A DNA stretch of 32,249 nt. Origin: Alphaproteobacteria bacterium casp-alpha6. GTDB lineage: Bacteria > Pseudomonadota > Alphaproteobacteria > Rhodobacterales > Rhodobacteraceae. The stretch lies in the NCBI GenBank assembly GCA_001510135.1, contig LFER01000011.1:1-32249 (forward strand), read 5' to 3'. The position numbers and the translations under genes were made by a program. Of this stretch, positions 22,952 through 31,846 are shown one piece after another (the stretch's first letter is position 1; the number at the start of each line of letters is the position of its first letter). Below the pieces are notes generated by a model. That model did no database searches. It was given only the letters and a program-made list of their open reading frames with translations, and was not told where the DNA came from.

Positions 22952-24775
22952 TTAAACCTTTGCTTGGATGACTGCGGGATGTGTCTCATGATAAAGATCA
23001 CGAACAAGTCCATCGCGCCGCTGTAGGACTTTGCGGAAATTCAAATTTCCTTTTGCGGTAATCTCTCCGTCCACCAGAGAAGGCGGTTCTACCAGAATGG
23101 CGGCTCGGGCAATTCGGGTGGATGATCCAGTGTTCTTTTGGTTCCACGCCTTCAGGCGGTTTTCTATCTCCTCCAGAAGACCAGCATCGTTTAAAAGGCC
23201 ATTTGTGTCTTGATCTGTGTATCCCTTGTCTGCAATCGCATCACGGTTTGGAAAGATCAGCACGCCCACATCAGATTTATCCTGACCTGTGACAATCAGA
23301 TCGCCAGCCAAGGGCGCAAAATGGGCAAGAAGCGCCATACGCAATGTGGCGGCGCGCACCCATGTTCCGGTGAGAAGTTTGAAATCCTCTGAAATGCGCC
23401 CGTCAAAGCGCATGCCCGCATTATAATTTTCCGGATCGACAAAGACCATCGCATCGCCAGTGATAAAGAACCCTTCGTCATCGAAGGCTTCTTTGGTTTT
23501 TTCCGGATCGTTGTAATAGCCCTGCATGATGTTCGGCCCTTTGGCACGGACTTCGTATCGACCACCGTCTTCGGGGATCAGTTTCAATGTCACACCCGTC
23601 ATTGGAACCCCAATAACACCGGACCGATCCGTTGGTTCCTGCTGGATCATCGTCGCTGGTGCTGTTTCGGTTAACCCCCAAGAAGAGGTCATTAAAGGGA
23701 TTTCTCCTTTGATCTCTAGTGCCATCTGTTCAAGCCCTTGCCAGATGTCCTGCGAAAGTGACGCGCCTGCATAGAAGATCAAATCAAGGTCCTGAAAAAA
23801 TCTCCTTCGCAATGCATCATCTTTTTTCAGCGCCGTCAGAAGCATGGAAAACCCGACAGGCACGTTAAACACAAGACTTCCTGTCACCATATTGAGATTT
23901 TCAATCGTGCGATCAAAAAGCCCTTTAAGCGGCTTTCCGTCATCAATGTAGAAACTTCCACCATGCGCGAGCATCATATTGAAATTGTGGGATCCCCCAA
24001 AAACGTGGCTCCAAGGCAACCAGTCCACAACTCGGGGTGGGTGTTCTTTGAGAAAGGGCAGTGAATCTGAGATCTGTGTTTGGTTGACACACAGCATATG
24101 CTGGGTGGTCATGACGCCTTTGGGGGCAGAGGTTGATCCGCTGGTCATCAGAATTTTGACGACACTATCGGGTGTGACAGCGTTCCGCGCGGCAATGAGA
24201 TCGACAGATGTATCACCCCTTAAGAGGGATGCCATATCCGTCAGACCCTTTTGCCCCCCCACCCGACTGGCCACAAGCTCCACATTTTCAAGCGCCTCAA
24301 TTTTTAGCGCATGGGCAAATTGATCCGCATCAGACACATAGGCCATATGCGGTTTGACCAATGAAATTGCATGTTCCAAACGTTCCTGCGCTGCAGGGAT
24401 AAGCCCGTATTGTTCCGCAATCGGAGCCGTCGGAACACCGATATAATGCGCAGCTAGCGTCAAAAGCCCATGATCCACCCCATTTCCGGACATGATCAAT
24501 ATAGGTGTATTTGGGCCCATCCCTCGTGATAACATCGATTGGGCAATCGCGCGCACCTTTTCCAATGTGGCGATGTAACTTTCTTCGCGCCAGCCTGCGC
24601 CACTGCGTTCTGCAATAAACACCCGCGACGGCGATTCTGAGGACCACTTGTGCAGCCAGTCTGAAGACGTATTCACCACCGAACCAAGTTGCTTGGTTGA
24701 TTGCAAAAGCAGGCTGCCATCAGCGCGCCGCTCGTGCACAACAGAATGTGGTTCAAAACGTGTGGTCCGCTTCAT
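22952..24775 (-). CDS. fcs: Feruloyl-CoA synthase-type aromatic acid:CoA ligase
   Basis: This 607-residue cytoplasmic AMP-forming ligase activates an aromatic acid, by family a hydroxycinnamate such as ferulate, to its CoA thioester. The ATP loop is TSGSTSAPKGV (211-221). Feruloyl-CoA-synthase-like segments follow: DWLPWSHVFGGSHNFNMML, GSFYIDDGKP and SSWGLTETAP. The C-terminal domain contains GDAMVFVD, then RFDGRISEDFKL and a late lysine region (EITAKGNLN). Length fits the Fcs subfamily. The start overlaps the MarR stop by 4 bp. Neighbouring crotonase and MarR genes match known hydroxycinnamate clusters. The real substrate could be a meta-hydroxylated cinnamate, given MobA nearby. Confidence 0.85.
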   Translation of the reverse strand: MKRTTRFEPHSVVHERRADGSLLLQSTKQLGSVVNTSSDWLHKWSSESPSRVFIAERSGAGWREESYIATLEKVRAIAQSMLSRGMGPNTPILIMSGNGVDHGLLTLAAHYIGVPTAPIAEQYGLIPAAQERLEHAISLVKPHMAYVSDADQFAHALKIEALENVELVASRVGGQKGLTDMASLLRGDTSVDLIAARNAVTPDSVVKILMTSGSTSAPKGVMTTQHMLCVNQTQISDSLPFLKEHPPRVVDWLPWSHVFGGSHNFNMMLAHGGSFYIDDGKPLKGLFDRTIENLNMVTGSLVFNVPVGFSMLLTALKKDDALRRRFFQDLDLIFYAGASLSQDIWQGLEQMALEIKGEIPLMTSSWGLTETAPATMIQQEPTDRSGVIGVPMTGVTLKLIPEDGGRYEVRAKGPNIMQGYYNDPEKTKEAFDDEGFFITGDAMVFVDPENYNAGMRFDGRISEDFKLLTGTWVRAATLRMALLAHFAPLAGDLIVTGQDKSDVGVLIFPNRDAIADKGYTDQDTNGLLNDAGLLEEIENRLKAWNQKNTGSSTRIARAAILVEPPSLVDGEITAKGNLNFRKVLQRRDGLVRDLYHETHPAVIQAKV

Positions 24776-25242
24776 GTCACTTTTCCCTGTGTTGTGCTCT
24801 CTATGAGGTTCAGTATGTTCACAAGGTCTTTGAGTTTGTCTGGTTCCACATGGGCGAGAAGAAGTTTTTCATGTTGCGTGACCGCCTCTAACGTGCGCTC
24901 GTAAAGGACGAGTCCAGCCTCTGTCGGATGAAGCGCATAGCTGCGCCGATCTCCGGGAACGCGGTCGCGCGTGATCAGTTCACGTTCTTCTAATTCATCA
25001 ATAACGATCACAAGATTGGGGCGTTCAATATCCATGACCTGCGCAAGACGGGATTGGTTTAAGCCTGGATTATCAACAATCAAAACCAAAGCCGTATACG
25101 TGAGCATTCTCAGGTCAAAGGGACGCAATGTTTCGATAAGGTCCGACTGGATCACATTAAAGGACCGCTTCAGATGATACCCCACAAAGGTGCGTAGCGT
25201 TTTATCGCTGATCAGCGGTTCATTCACGGCTTTGTTACCCAT
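24772..25242 (-). CDS. MarR-family transcriptional regulator
   Basis: This 156-residue DNA-binding protein has the MarR winged helix: LNQSRLAQVMDIERPNLVIV is the recognition helix region, followed by LEERELITRDRVPGDRRSYA, the beta wing with the DRR motif. In hydroxycinnamate clusters MarR proteins such as CouR or FerR repress until the CoA thioester appears, and the same logic is likely here. The ATG shares one base with the crotonase stop (TAATG), and the stop overlaps the ligase start as ATGA, so regulator and enzymes are made together. The probable operator lies in the divergent region 26010-26138. Confidence 0.88.
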   Translation of the reverse strand: MGNKAVNEPLISDKTLRTFVGYHLKRSFNVIQSDLIETLRPFDLRMLTYTALVLIVDNPGLNQSRLAQVMDIERPNLVIVIDELEERELITRDRVPGDRRSYALHPTEAGLVLYERTLEAVTQHEKLLLAHVEPDKLKDLVNILNLIESTTQGKVT

Positions 25243-26009
25243 TATCGAAACCTTGGCGCGCGTTTTTCCAGAAAGGCCTGTAAACCTTCTTGGGCATCCG
25301 ATGTTGTTTGCGACATTGAAGCAGCCAATGCTTCGGTGAAGAACCCCTCACCCCGTGGCATGTCATTTACGCGCGGGATCGCCTGAAGCATGAGCATGTT
25401 TGCAAATGGGGCGTTGCGAGATATCTTGCCGGCCAAGTTTTGGGCCAGCTCCATCCCCTCACCCTCCCCCACAGAATAATGCGCAAGCCCAAGAGAAAGA
25501 CCTTCATCGGCTGAGTATTTCCGCCCCGTCAGCATCATTTCTGTCATCCGATCAGCACCAATAATGCGCCCGACCCGCACTGTTGCCCCACCGCCCACAA
25601 AAATACCCCGCCGGCCTTCAGGTAATTGGAAAACCGTCGAGTGTTCTGCGATACGCACATGTGTCGCCGCAGCGAGTTCCAACCCGCCCCCAATCACTGC
25701 GCCAAACATTACCGATACCACCGCCAATCCGCCAAACTGGATTTTGTCCATGACCGAATGCCACCGCCGTGAATGGTAAAAATTCTCTTCAGGGGCTCTG
25801 TGCACATGTTCTGACAGATCAAGGCCCGAGCAATAATGACCCGCAGTTCCTGTGAGAATTGCAGCCTTTACCCCTTCGGGAGGTGTTGTAAAAAACGTCT
25901 CAAGCGCAAAAAGAAGCTCTTCGTTCATGGCATTACGTTTGTCTGGTCTGGTCATTACCAAAGTGGCAATGGCCCCATCGATTGACACAGCTAACACATC
26001 ATTTCCCAA
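25242..26009 (-). CDS. Enoyl-CoA hydratase/isomerase (crotonase) family protein
   Basis: This 255-residue soluble enzyme should hydrate or cleave an acyl-CoA made by the operon's ligase. The oxyanion-hole motifs are HYCSGLDLSEH and GAVIGGGLELAAATH, followed by LPEGRRGIFVGGGATVRVGR, where the hydratase glutamates usually lie. It lacks the tryptophan-rich segment I associate with true feruloyl-CoA hydratase-lyases, so the lyase activity is uncertain. The frame is open far upstream, but TTG 26009 is preferred: CAGGAG lies 7 bases before it and the protein then begins GNDVLAVSIDGAIATL, the usual crotonase N-terminus. GTG 25997 is a second choice. It is the first gene of the minus-strand operon. 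Confidence 0.82.
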   Translation of the reverse strand: MGNDVLAVSIDGAIATLVMTRPDKRNAMNEELLFALETFFTTPPEGVKAAILTGTAGHYCSGLDLSEHVHRAPEENFYHSRRWHSVMDKIQFGGLAVVSVMFGAVIGGGLELAAATHVRIAEHSTVFQLPEGRRGIFVGGGATVRVGRIIGADRMTEMMLTGRKYSADEGLSLGLAHYSVGEGEGMELAQNLAGKISRNAPFANMLMLQAIPRVNDMPRGEGFFTEALAASMSQTTSDAQEGLQAFLEKRAPRFR

Positions 26010-26138
26010 ACCGCTTGCTCCTGAGTGATATTGTTTTTCTTGTCTATAACTATTATTAAGCATAACAATACTGAAAATGAAAGATGTTTCACGCCCACCG
26101 CGCTGGCTCAGCGGAGAAAAGACGCTAGGAAAAGCACT
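26010..26138. promoter_or_regulatory. Divergent control region between crotonase operon and mobA operon
   Basis: This 129-bp AT-rich spacer must hold both divergent promoters. TATTGTT (26029-26035) and AACAATA (26064-26070) are inverted arms around a possible promoter core. In the mobA direction TTGTTT (26031-26036) and TATTAA (26054-26059) are 17 bp apart. The MarR protein is the likely binder. The arms are seen; their use as an operator is inference. Confidence 0.4.
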
Positions 26139-28049
26139 ATGCAGTATCATTTGAATGGCTTTGTTCCGGGAGATCCTGACATCCTTCCAAAGAGCAGGGA
26201 ACAGTTCCGATGCGCAGGTGAGCTTCCCGAAGAAGTCGATGTCATTATTGCAGGGTGCGGTCCGGCGGGGCTTTGTCTTGCTGCACAGCTCGCAAAATAT
26301 CCCGAAATTTCCACAATGATAGTTGAGCCCAAATCGGGCCCTATGGAAAAGGGACAGGCGGACGGGATCAGCGTGCGGTCGATGGAAATGTTTCAAACCT
26401 TTGGCTTTGCAGAAAAGCTCAGCCGTGAATCAGTCTGGATCAATGAAACAACCTTTTGGACGCCAGATCGGGTTAAACCTGACCACATTGCCCGCGTGGG
26501 TCGCGTTCAGGATGTTGAAGACGGGCTGAGCGAAATGCCCCATGTTCTGATCAATCAGGCGCGTATTCACGATATGTTTTTGGATGTGATGCATCGCGCA
26601 CCGACACGGTTGATCCCCGATTATAATCTGAAAATAACAGACCTAAGCGTGGATCACAAAGCGTTGGATTATCCCGTAACGGTACATTTGGAACGCACCG
26701 AAAATGATCGATTGGGGCAAAAGGAAACGATCAAAGCACGTTATGTCGTCGGATGTGATGGTGCGCGCAGCACCGTGCGCAGAGCGATGGGGGCACGTCT
26801 TCTCGGGGATGCCGCTCATCAGGCCTGGGGCGTCATTGATTTTCTGGGGGTCACGGATTTTCCAGACATTCGCATGAAATCCATTATCCAATCTCATGAT
26901 GCGGGAAGCATTCTCGTCCTGCCCCGCGAGGGGGGGTATCTTGTGCGCCTCTACGTGGAGATGGACAAACTGTCTGAAACCGAACGCGTTGCCGATTGGG
27001 GGCTGAGCGAAAGAGATATCATCTCAAAGGCTGAACGGATTTTGCACCCTTACCGATTGGATGTGAAGGAGGTTGTCTGGTGGTCAATTTATGAAATTGG
27101 CCACCGCTTGACCGACAGTTTTGACGATGTGGCAGATGACATGCGGCATGACCATGCCCCGCGTGTTTTTATTGCTGGGGATGCCTGTCATACACATAGC
27201 CCAAAGGCGGGTCAGGGCATGAACGTGTCCATGGGAGATACGTTCAATTTGGGATGGAAGCTCATATCTGTGCTGCTTGGACATTCTAAGGCGACGCTTC
27301 TGTCGACGTATTCCGCAGAACGGCGAGCGACCGCCAAAGCGCTGATTGACTTTGACCACCAATGGTCCCGCGCCGTCAGCGCGCGCAGGGATGAAACTGA
27401 TGAAACGATGCCCGCCGTGCAACGAAAATTTGTCAACGGGGGGCGTTTTACAGCCGGATTGACAGTTTGCTATGAAGGATCAGAAATCACAGGCGGGACC
27501 GATTGGCAGCATTTGGCCAAAGGCTTTCCTGTCGGGAAACGGTTTCATTCGGCTCCGGTTGTTCGTCTGGCGGATGCGAGGCCGATGGAGCTTGGCCATG
27601 TAATTGAGGTCGGACATCGTTGGACGGTTTTTGCCTTTGCGCCCCAAAACGCCCCTGAAGATCATAGTTCCGAGTTGTGGCGGTTTTTGACCAAACTACA
27701 CAGCGATCCCCGTTCACCGATTGTAAAATCCAAATCACGTGGACAGGATCCGGATCACCTTCTGGATCTGCGCGCGATCTATCAACAGGGATTTCGCGAC
27801 GTTGAATTTACCGATCTGCATCCGGTCCTGCGCCCGCGCAAAGGGAAATATGGTCTTATTGATTATGAGAAAGCGTTTGCAACTGACGGCAAAGGTACGA
27901 AGGATATATTCGATTTGCGCAAAATCGACAGACTGCAGGGCGCATTGGTTTTGGTGCGCCCTGATCAGTATGTGTCGCAGGTTTTGCCATTTTCAGAAAG
28001 TGACGCGTTGTTCCAGTTCTTAGAATCGGTTTGGAATGGTAGGGCGTGA
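26139..28049 (+). CDS. mobA: 3-hydroxybenzoate 4-monooxygenase (FAD-dependent)
   Basis: This 636-residue cytoplasmic flavoprotein hydroxylates 3-hydroxybenzoate to protocatechuate using NAD(P)H and oxygen. The N-terminus MQYHLNGFVPGDP, the FAD motif GCGPAG (39-44), GPMEKGQADGISVRSMEMF, the VVGCDGARS motif and FIAGDACHTHSPKAGQGMN closely resemble the Comamonas MobA sequence as I recall it, through to the C-terminal thioredoxin-like domain ending LVVVRPDQYVSQVLP-like. Length matches the ~639 residues of MobA. ATG 26139 follows AGGAAAAG; the frame is open to 26025 but that extension has no family match. It begins a plus-strand operon with an NMO-like gene 46 bp downstream. A phenol hydroxylase role is less likely. 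Confidence 0.88.
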   Translation: MQYHLNGFVPGDPDILPKSREQFRCAGELPEEVDVIIAGCGPAGLCLAAQLAKYPEISTMIVEPKSGPMEKGQADGISVRSMEMFQTFGFAEKLSRESVWINETTFWTPDRVKPDHIARVGRVQDVEDGLSEMPHVLINQARIHDMFLDVMHRAPTRLIPDYNLKITDLSVDHKALDYPVTVHLERTENDRLGQKETIKARYVVGCDGARSTVRRAMGARLLGDAAHQAWGVIDFLGVTDFPDIRMKSIIQSHDAGSILVLPREGGYLVRLYVEMDKLSETERVADWGLSERDIISKAERILHPYRLDVKEVVWWSIYEIGHRLTDSFDDVADDMRHDHAPRVFIAGDACHTHSPKAGQGMNVSMGDTFNLGWKLISVLLGHSKATLLSTYSAERRATAKALIDFDHQWSRAVSARRDETDETMPAVQRKFVNGGRFTAGLTVCYEGSEITGGTDWQHLAKGFPVGKRFHSAPVVRLADARPMELGHVIEVGHRWTVFAFAPQNAPEDHSSELWRFLTKLHSDPRSPIVKSKSRGQDPDHLLDLRAIYQQGFRDVEFTDLHPVLRPRKGKYGLIDYEKAFATDGKGTKDIFDLRKIDRLQGALVLVRPDQYVSQVLPFSESDALFQFLESVWNGRA

Positions 28050-28095
28050 TCAGCCTGATGGACCACATGAGATAGAATCGCAAAAGGGGACTCCC

Positions 28096-29034
28096 ATGAC
28101 ATTAACTGCACCAATCACGGCCCAAATTTCTGCGATGAAAACACGCATGAAGGTGCCCGTGATTTGTGCCCCAATGTTCCTGATCAGCGGTCCCGAGATG
28201 GTGATCAATGCCTGCAAGTCGGGCGTCATGGGAAGTTTTCCCGCCACCAACGCGCGAACAGAAAAAGACCTGAGGGTTTGGATCGAAGAAATATCCTCTT
28301 CTGTTACGGCATTAGATGCGCCTTGGGCACTCAATATGATTACTCATTCAAGCTATGGCCGTTTTGAGGCGGAACGCGATTTGGTCGCAGAATTTCAGCC
28401 CGCCTTGGTGATCACAGCATTGGGTGGACCACATCGTATCGTAGATACCGTGCATGATTATGGCGGCCTGGTTTTTGCAGATGTGAATTCCCCGAAATAC
28501 GCTAAAAAAGCCGTTGAAAAGGCGGCCGATGGGCTCGTGTTGGTCTGCGCCGGCGCGGGGGGGCACACAGGGGAATACGCAATGTTGCCTTTTATTGATG
28601 AGGTGCGCCAGTTTTTTGATGGGCCCTTGATCGTCGGGGGTGGGATTGGCACGGGGCGCGCGGTCAAAGCGGTGGAACTTTTAGGGGCCGATTTTGCCTA
28701 TTTGGGCACCCGATTTCTGGCGGTCGATGAATCTCTGATCAACGACGCCTATCGCCAAATGGTTTGGGACAGTCAAATGGAAGACCTTATTGCATCGCGC
28801 GCGATCACAGGGGCGCTTGGAAATTGGATGCGTGCGAGCGTGGAGGCGGCAGGTCTCACGATTGAAGACATGTCAACAGCCGCAAAAATTGATTTTTCGC
28901 AGGATTTGCTGGCCGGAAACAAAGCTTGGAAACACGTATGGAGTGCCGGGCAAGGGGTTGGCAGCGTCTCAAAACGCGAAACTGTGGCAGAAGTCGTAGA
29001 CATGCTTTATGAAGACTATAGCAAGCTGGGGTAG
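28096..29034 (+). CDS. Nitronate monooxygenase/2-nitropropane dioxygenase-like FMN oxidoreductase
   Basis: This 312-residue soluble TIM-barrel flavoprotein has phosphate-binding loops VCAGAGGHTGEYA (with the family's catalytic-type His) and IVGGGIGTGRAVKAVELLGA. Members oxidise nitronates, reduce quinones or act as enoyl-type reductases, and annotation as nitronate monooxygenase is often only generic. ATG 28096 is preceded by AAAGGGGA; the longer open frame overlaps mobA and has no family match. The Rieske oxygenase gene starts 8 bp after its stop. It might serve as an electron-transfer or detoxifying partner in aromatic oxidation, but nothing in the sequence proves that. Confidence 0.83.
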   Translation: MTLTAPITAQISAMKTRMKVPVICAPMFLISGPEMVINACKSGVMGSFPATNARTEKDLRVWIEEISSSVTALDAPWALNMITHSSYGRFEAERDLVAEFQPALVITALGGPHRIVDTVHDYGGLVFADVNSPKYAKKAVEKAADGLVLVCAGAGGHTGEYAMLPFIDEVRQFFDGPLIVGGGIGTGRAVKAVELLGADFAYLGTRFLAVDESLINDAYRQMVWDSQMEDLIASRAITGALGNWMRASVEAAGLTIEDMSTAAKIDFSQDLLAGNKAWKHVWSAGQGVGSVSKRETVAEVVDMLYEDYSKLG

Positions 29035-29042
29035 GAGCAATA

Positions 29043-30197
29043 ATGTCAATCAGCACTGAGGAACGCCGCATCATTCAGGATGTATTGGACCTAAGCAGGC
29101 GCAAAACAACGCAAATGTTTCCTCAGATGATGGAAAACCCGGTCGCTAGATACAACGACCCCAAACAGCTTGAGCAGGAAATCAATATCCTTTTTCGCAA
29201 TTTCCCAATCATTATCGCCCACGCCTCGGATTTGGCACAGCCGGGTGATTTTCTGACCCATGATGACACCGGTGTTCCTATTTTGGTGAGCCGTACCCAA
29301 ACCGGAAAAGTAAAGGCGTTTTTGAATGTTTGTAGACATCGGGGCGCGCGCATCGAAGATCGCCCCTGCGGGAATGCACGCACATTTTCATGCCCTTACC
29401 ACGCATGGACCTATGGCTTGGATGGGGCATTGCGTGGTATGCCGCACCCGTCTGGGTTTGAGGACGCAGATCGGGAAACCTTAGGGCTTGTCGAACTGCC
29501 ATGTTACGAACATTTCGGAATGATTTGGGTGGTTCCGTCGGTTCAGGACAAAGAGATTGACATGACATCTTGGGTCGGCCCGTTTGAAGAATATTTGGGC
29601 GGGCTTGATCTTGGGGCGCATCATGTCTTTCAAAAATGGGCGCTTCACCGCAAGATGAGCTGGCGCCTCGCGCTGGAAGGGTTTCAGGAAACCTACCATT
29701 TCTGTTCTGCCCACCGGCACACGGCCTGTGCAGGTTATCTTGACAATCAGAGCGTTCATTTGAATTTTAATCCCCATGTGCGCCACGCCGTTCCCCTGCC
29801 TAAAGTCCTTGAGCTACAGGATCAGGATCCGCAAACATGGGAATATCGACCCTATTTCATGGACCAGAATTATCTGTTCCCAGCAAATTTTGTGCAGGTG
29901 ATGACGGACCACGTCTATGTTCATACAATCATTCCAACGGGGCCCGGAACCTGTGTGTTTCAATGTATGATGCTTATCCCAGAGGAACCCAAAACTGAAA
30001 AAGCGAAACAGTATTGGCAGAAAAACTACGATCTGATCCGTGTCGTTTTCAACGAAGATTTTGAAATTGGCGAAGGCATTCAAAAAGGTTTAAGCACGGG
30101 GGCAAACCAACATTTTGTTTTCGGTAAATACGAATGCGGTCTGCATTTGGGGCAAAAATCCATAGATGATGCGCTAGCAGGGAAAATTGTTGCCTGA
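29043..30197 (+). CDS. Rieske aromatic-ring-hydroxylating oxygenase, alpha subunit
   Basis: This 384-residue catalytic subunit of a multicomponent oxygenase has the Rieske cluster ligands CRHRG (Cys97, His99) and CPYHAWTY (Cys117, His120). The mononuclear iron site follows at EGFQETYHFCSAH (His219, His224), with an acidic third ligand expected in NEDFEIGEG (~340). Such enzymes hydroxylate or demethylate aromatic acids or quaternary amines. No reductase, ferredoxin or beta subunit is encoded in the window, so its electron donor must lie elsewhere. The start follows GTAGGAGC at ideal spacing. Its position after mobA suggests an aromatic acid that is turned into a MobA substrate or handled in parallel. 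Confidence 0.87.
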   Translation: MSISTEERRIIQDVLDLSRRKTTQMFPQMMENPVARYNDPKQLEQEINILFRNFPIIIAHASDLAQPGDFLTHDDTGVPILVSRTQTGKVKAFLNVCRHRGARIEDRPCGNARTFSCPYHAWTYGLDGALRGMPHPSGFEDADRETLGLVELPCYEHFGMIWVVPSVQDKEIDMTSWVGPFEEYLGGLDLGAHHVFQKWALHRKMSWRLALEGFQETYHFCSAHRHTACAGYLDNQSVHLNFNPHVRHAVPLPKVLELQDQDPQTWEYRPYFMDQNYLFPANFVQVMTDHVYVHTIIPTGPGTCVFQCMMLIPEEPKTEKAKQYWQKNYDLIRVVFNEDFEIGEGIQKGLSTGANQHFVFGKYECGLHLGQKSIDDALAGKIVA

Positions 30198-30207
30198 TCG
30201 CAGGCAA
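30190..30207. terminator. Hairpin between the convergent Rieske oxygenase and MFS genes
   Basis: TTGCCTG and CAGGCAA form a perfect 7-bp stem with an ATCG loop overlapping the Rieske stop codon. No T-run follows on either strand, so intrinsic termination is doubtful. It may instead protect mRNA 3' ends. Confidence 0.3.
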
Positions 30208-30260
30208 AATAAGCGAATTATGTGGATTTTCACACAGCCAGGCATGAGCAGGCACGGGGA

Positions 30261-31472
30261 TCAGGCCGGACGCATCCGTTTCGCCCCCAAGCGTGGATGT
30301 AAATGACCTGAGATGTGCCATGCGATCAGGCAGGCGCCGCCTGCTGCAATAAAAATGCCGCTGATCGGTGAGACCAATAAAACAAGCCATGCTGCACCCG
30401 GCGTCAAAACAGCTGAAACATCCCGAAAGCTTGAATAAATCGCTGACATTTCTGTGCGCTCAGATGGTTTGACAGCCATCAAAAATGGCAATCCTGCGCA
30501 GATATCAAGCAGGATCAAGAAAAAGCTCCCGCAGAACAGGCATAGAACGGTCAACCACGGGAAGGCACCCAATATACCACCGACCACAAACAAACTGGCT
30601 GACATCAAGAATCCGGTACGGACGGCAAGTCGAACGGATCGTGCCTGCATCCACCGCAACATAAACGGAGACAGAAACAACCCTGCATTCGTCAGGGACA
30701 AAACAACCCCACCGAGCTGTTCCGGTAATCCGTTTTCAAGAGAAAAAATCGGAAGGTATACAACATAAGCCCACCATCCACAGGACCGGACCACGGCAAA
30801 AAGCCAGCCTGCGATCAACCGTTTTTGCTCTGCAAAACGACCAAGAAACGCCAATGGATTTGGCGCAGGCGTTCTGGCTCTGACAATAAGTTTGCCATTC
30901 CCAAGCCTCATAAACAAGAACATAGCGAGCAGAGCCACTGCAGAGCCAGACGAAATTAGAAATGGTGCGGGTTTCCACCATGTCCAAAGCTGCACACCTA
31001 AAAACGGCCCGATCGTCCATCCCAAAGCAGAATATAACATCCGCAGGGTTTCTGATTTTCCAAGCTCAATGCGCGCGATATAGTCCAAAACATAGGCATT
31101 GAAACACACAAACACGACCACTGTTGCGATTGAATTCATGGCGAGGGACAGCAAAATCATTTCAGGTTTGCCGGTAATAGCGAGACCGGATCCCACAATA
31201 TATGACAGCAAACCCATCGTATAAAGGATACGCCGCGGTATGAATCTGTTCAGAAACGGGACAAGAAGCCCCACCAACAAAGAAGTTATTCCAATCCAAA
31301 AATAAAACGAACTTACCAAAGCCGCGTCTTTGAACGCATCGTATAACGCCACTGGAAAGATAGAAATAAGAATACCGCGCGTTACCGCTTCAAACCCTGC
31401 CAAAACCGCAAACCCCCGCACAGAGGGCGCAGGGGCGTGGCGCAGCCATTCCGGAATACGTCGTTCAAACAT
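30261..31472 (-). CDS. Major facilitator superfamily transporter
   Basis: This 403-residue inner-membrane protein has about 12 helices in two six-helix halves separated by a basic loop near residue 200 (GNGKLIVRARTPAPNPLAFLG). The N-terminal half has the loop RFIPRRILYTMG after helix 2, a weak form of the MFS motif A. It does not clearly belong to the aromatic-acid:H+ symporter group, so the substrate is unknown; a role in aromatic uptake or efflux is only suggested by the neighbouring operons. It converges with the Rieske gene. The start ATG 31472 has no outstanding Shine-Dalgarno. Confidence 0.85.
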   Translation of the reverse strand: MFERRIPEWLRHAPAPSVRGFAVLAGFEAVTRGILISIFPVALYDAFKDAALVSSFYFWIGITSLLVGLLVPFLNRFIPRRILYTMGLLSYIVGSGLAITGKPEMILLSLAMNSIATVVVFVCFNAYVLDYIARIELGKSETLRMLYSALGWTIGPFLGVQLWTWWKPAPFLISSGSAVALLAMFLFMRLGNGKLIVRARTPAPNPLAFLGRFAEQKRLIAGWLFAVVRSCGWWAYVVYLPIFSLENGLPEQLGGVVLSLTNAGLFLSPFMLRWMQARSVRLAVRTGFLMSASLFVVGGILGAFPWLTVLCLFCGSFFLILLDICAGLPFLMAVKPSERTEMSAIYSSFRDVSAVLTPGAAWLVLLVSPISGIFIAAGGACLIAWHISGHLHPRLGAKRMRPA

Positions 31473-31846
31473 AGGGTTTGATGCTCAATAGTTTCTGTTG
31501 AAACTGAAGGCTGTTGCCCCCCCAAAGGTCTTGTCTGTTCACGGCGTATGGGTCGGAAACAAGGTTCCCGAAAACGACGGGAAAAACGTCGTAAATGGAG
31601 CGGTTCACAGATTATGCTAAAAATCATCGTGTCCAGCAGAGGAGCCAGATAGCTGCACAAAGCAAATAATATAGAAAAGACGTGTCACACCTAAGATGCA
31701 ATCTTTGTCAGCTTTATCCCAACTTCAATCTGGACGTAGTGTTTCAGTGCATGTTTTTGATGAGCTTACATTTCTTAACCGGAAACTTCATTTTGATCTG
31801 TCATGGCCATCGCTTGTCCAAGTCAAGGAAAGGTACTTTTTTCAGC
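31473..31846. other. Intergenic region between MFS and CBS-domain genes
   Basis: I find no convincing gene in these 374 bases on either strand; short frames lack ribosome-binding sites. One modest hairpin is visible, ACGACG (31574-31579) with CGTCGT (31587-31592), without a T-run. The MFS promoter should lie in the 31480-31700 part. Confidence 0.4.

Noticed and set aside
25242..26396. A 384-residue start for the crotonase
   Set aside because: The extra 129 residues overlap the divergent mobA leader and have no family match. TTG 26009 has a strong Shine-Dalgarno.
31574..31592. Hairpin ACGACG/CGTCGT as a terminator
   Set aside because: The stem is only 6 bp with a 7-base loop, has no T-run, and does not follow a gene end on either strand.
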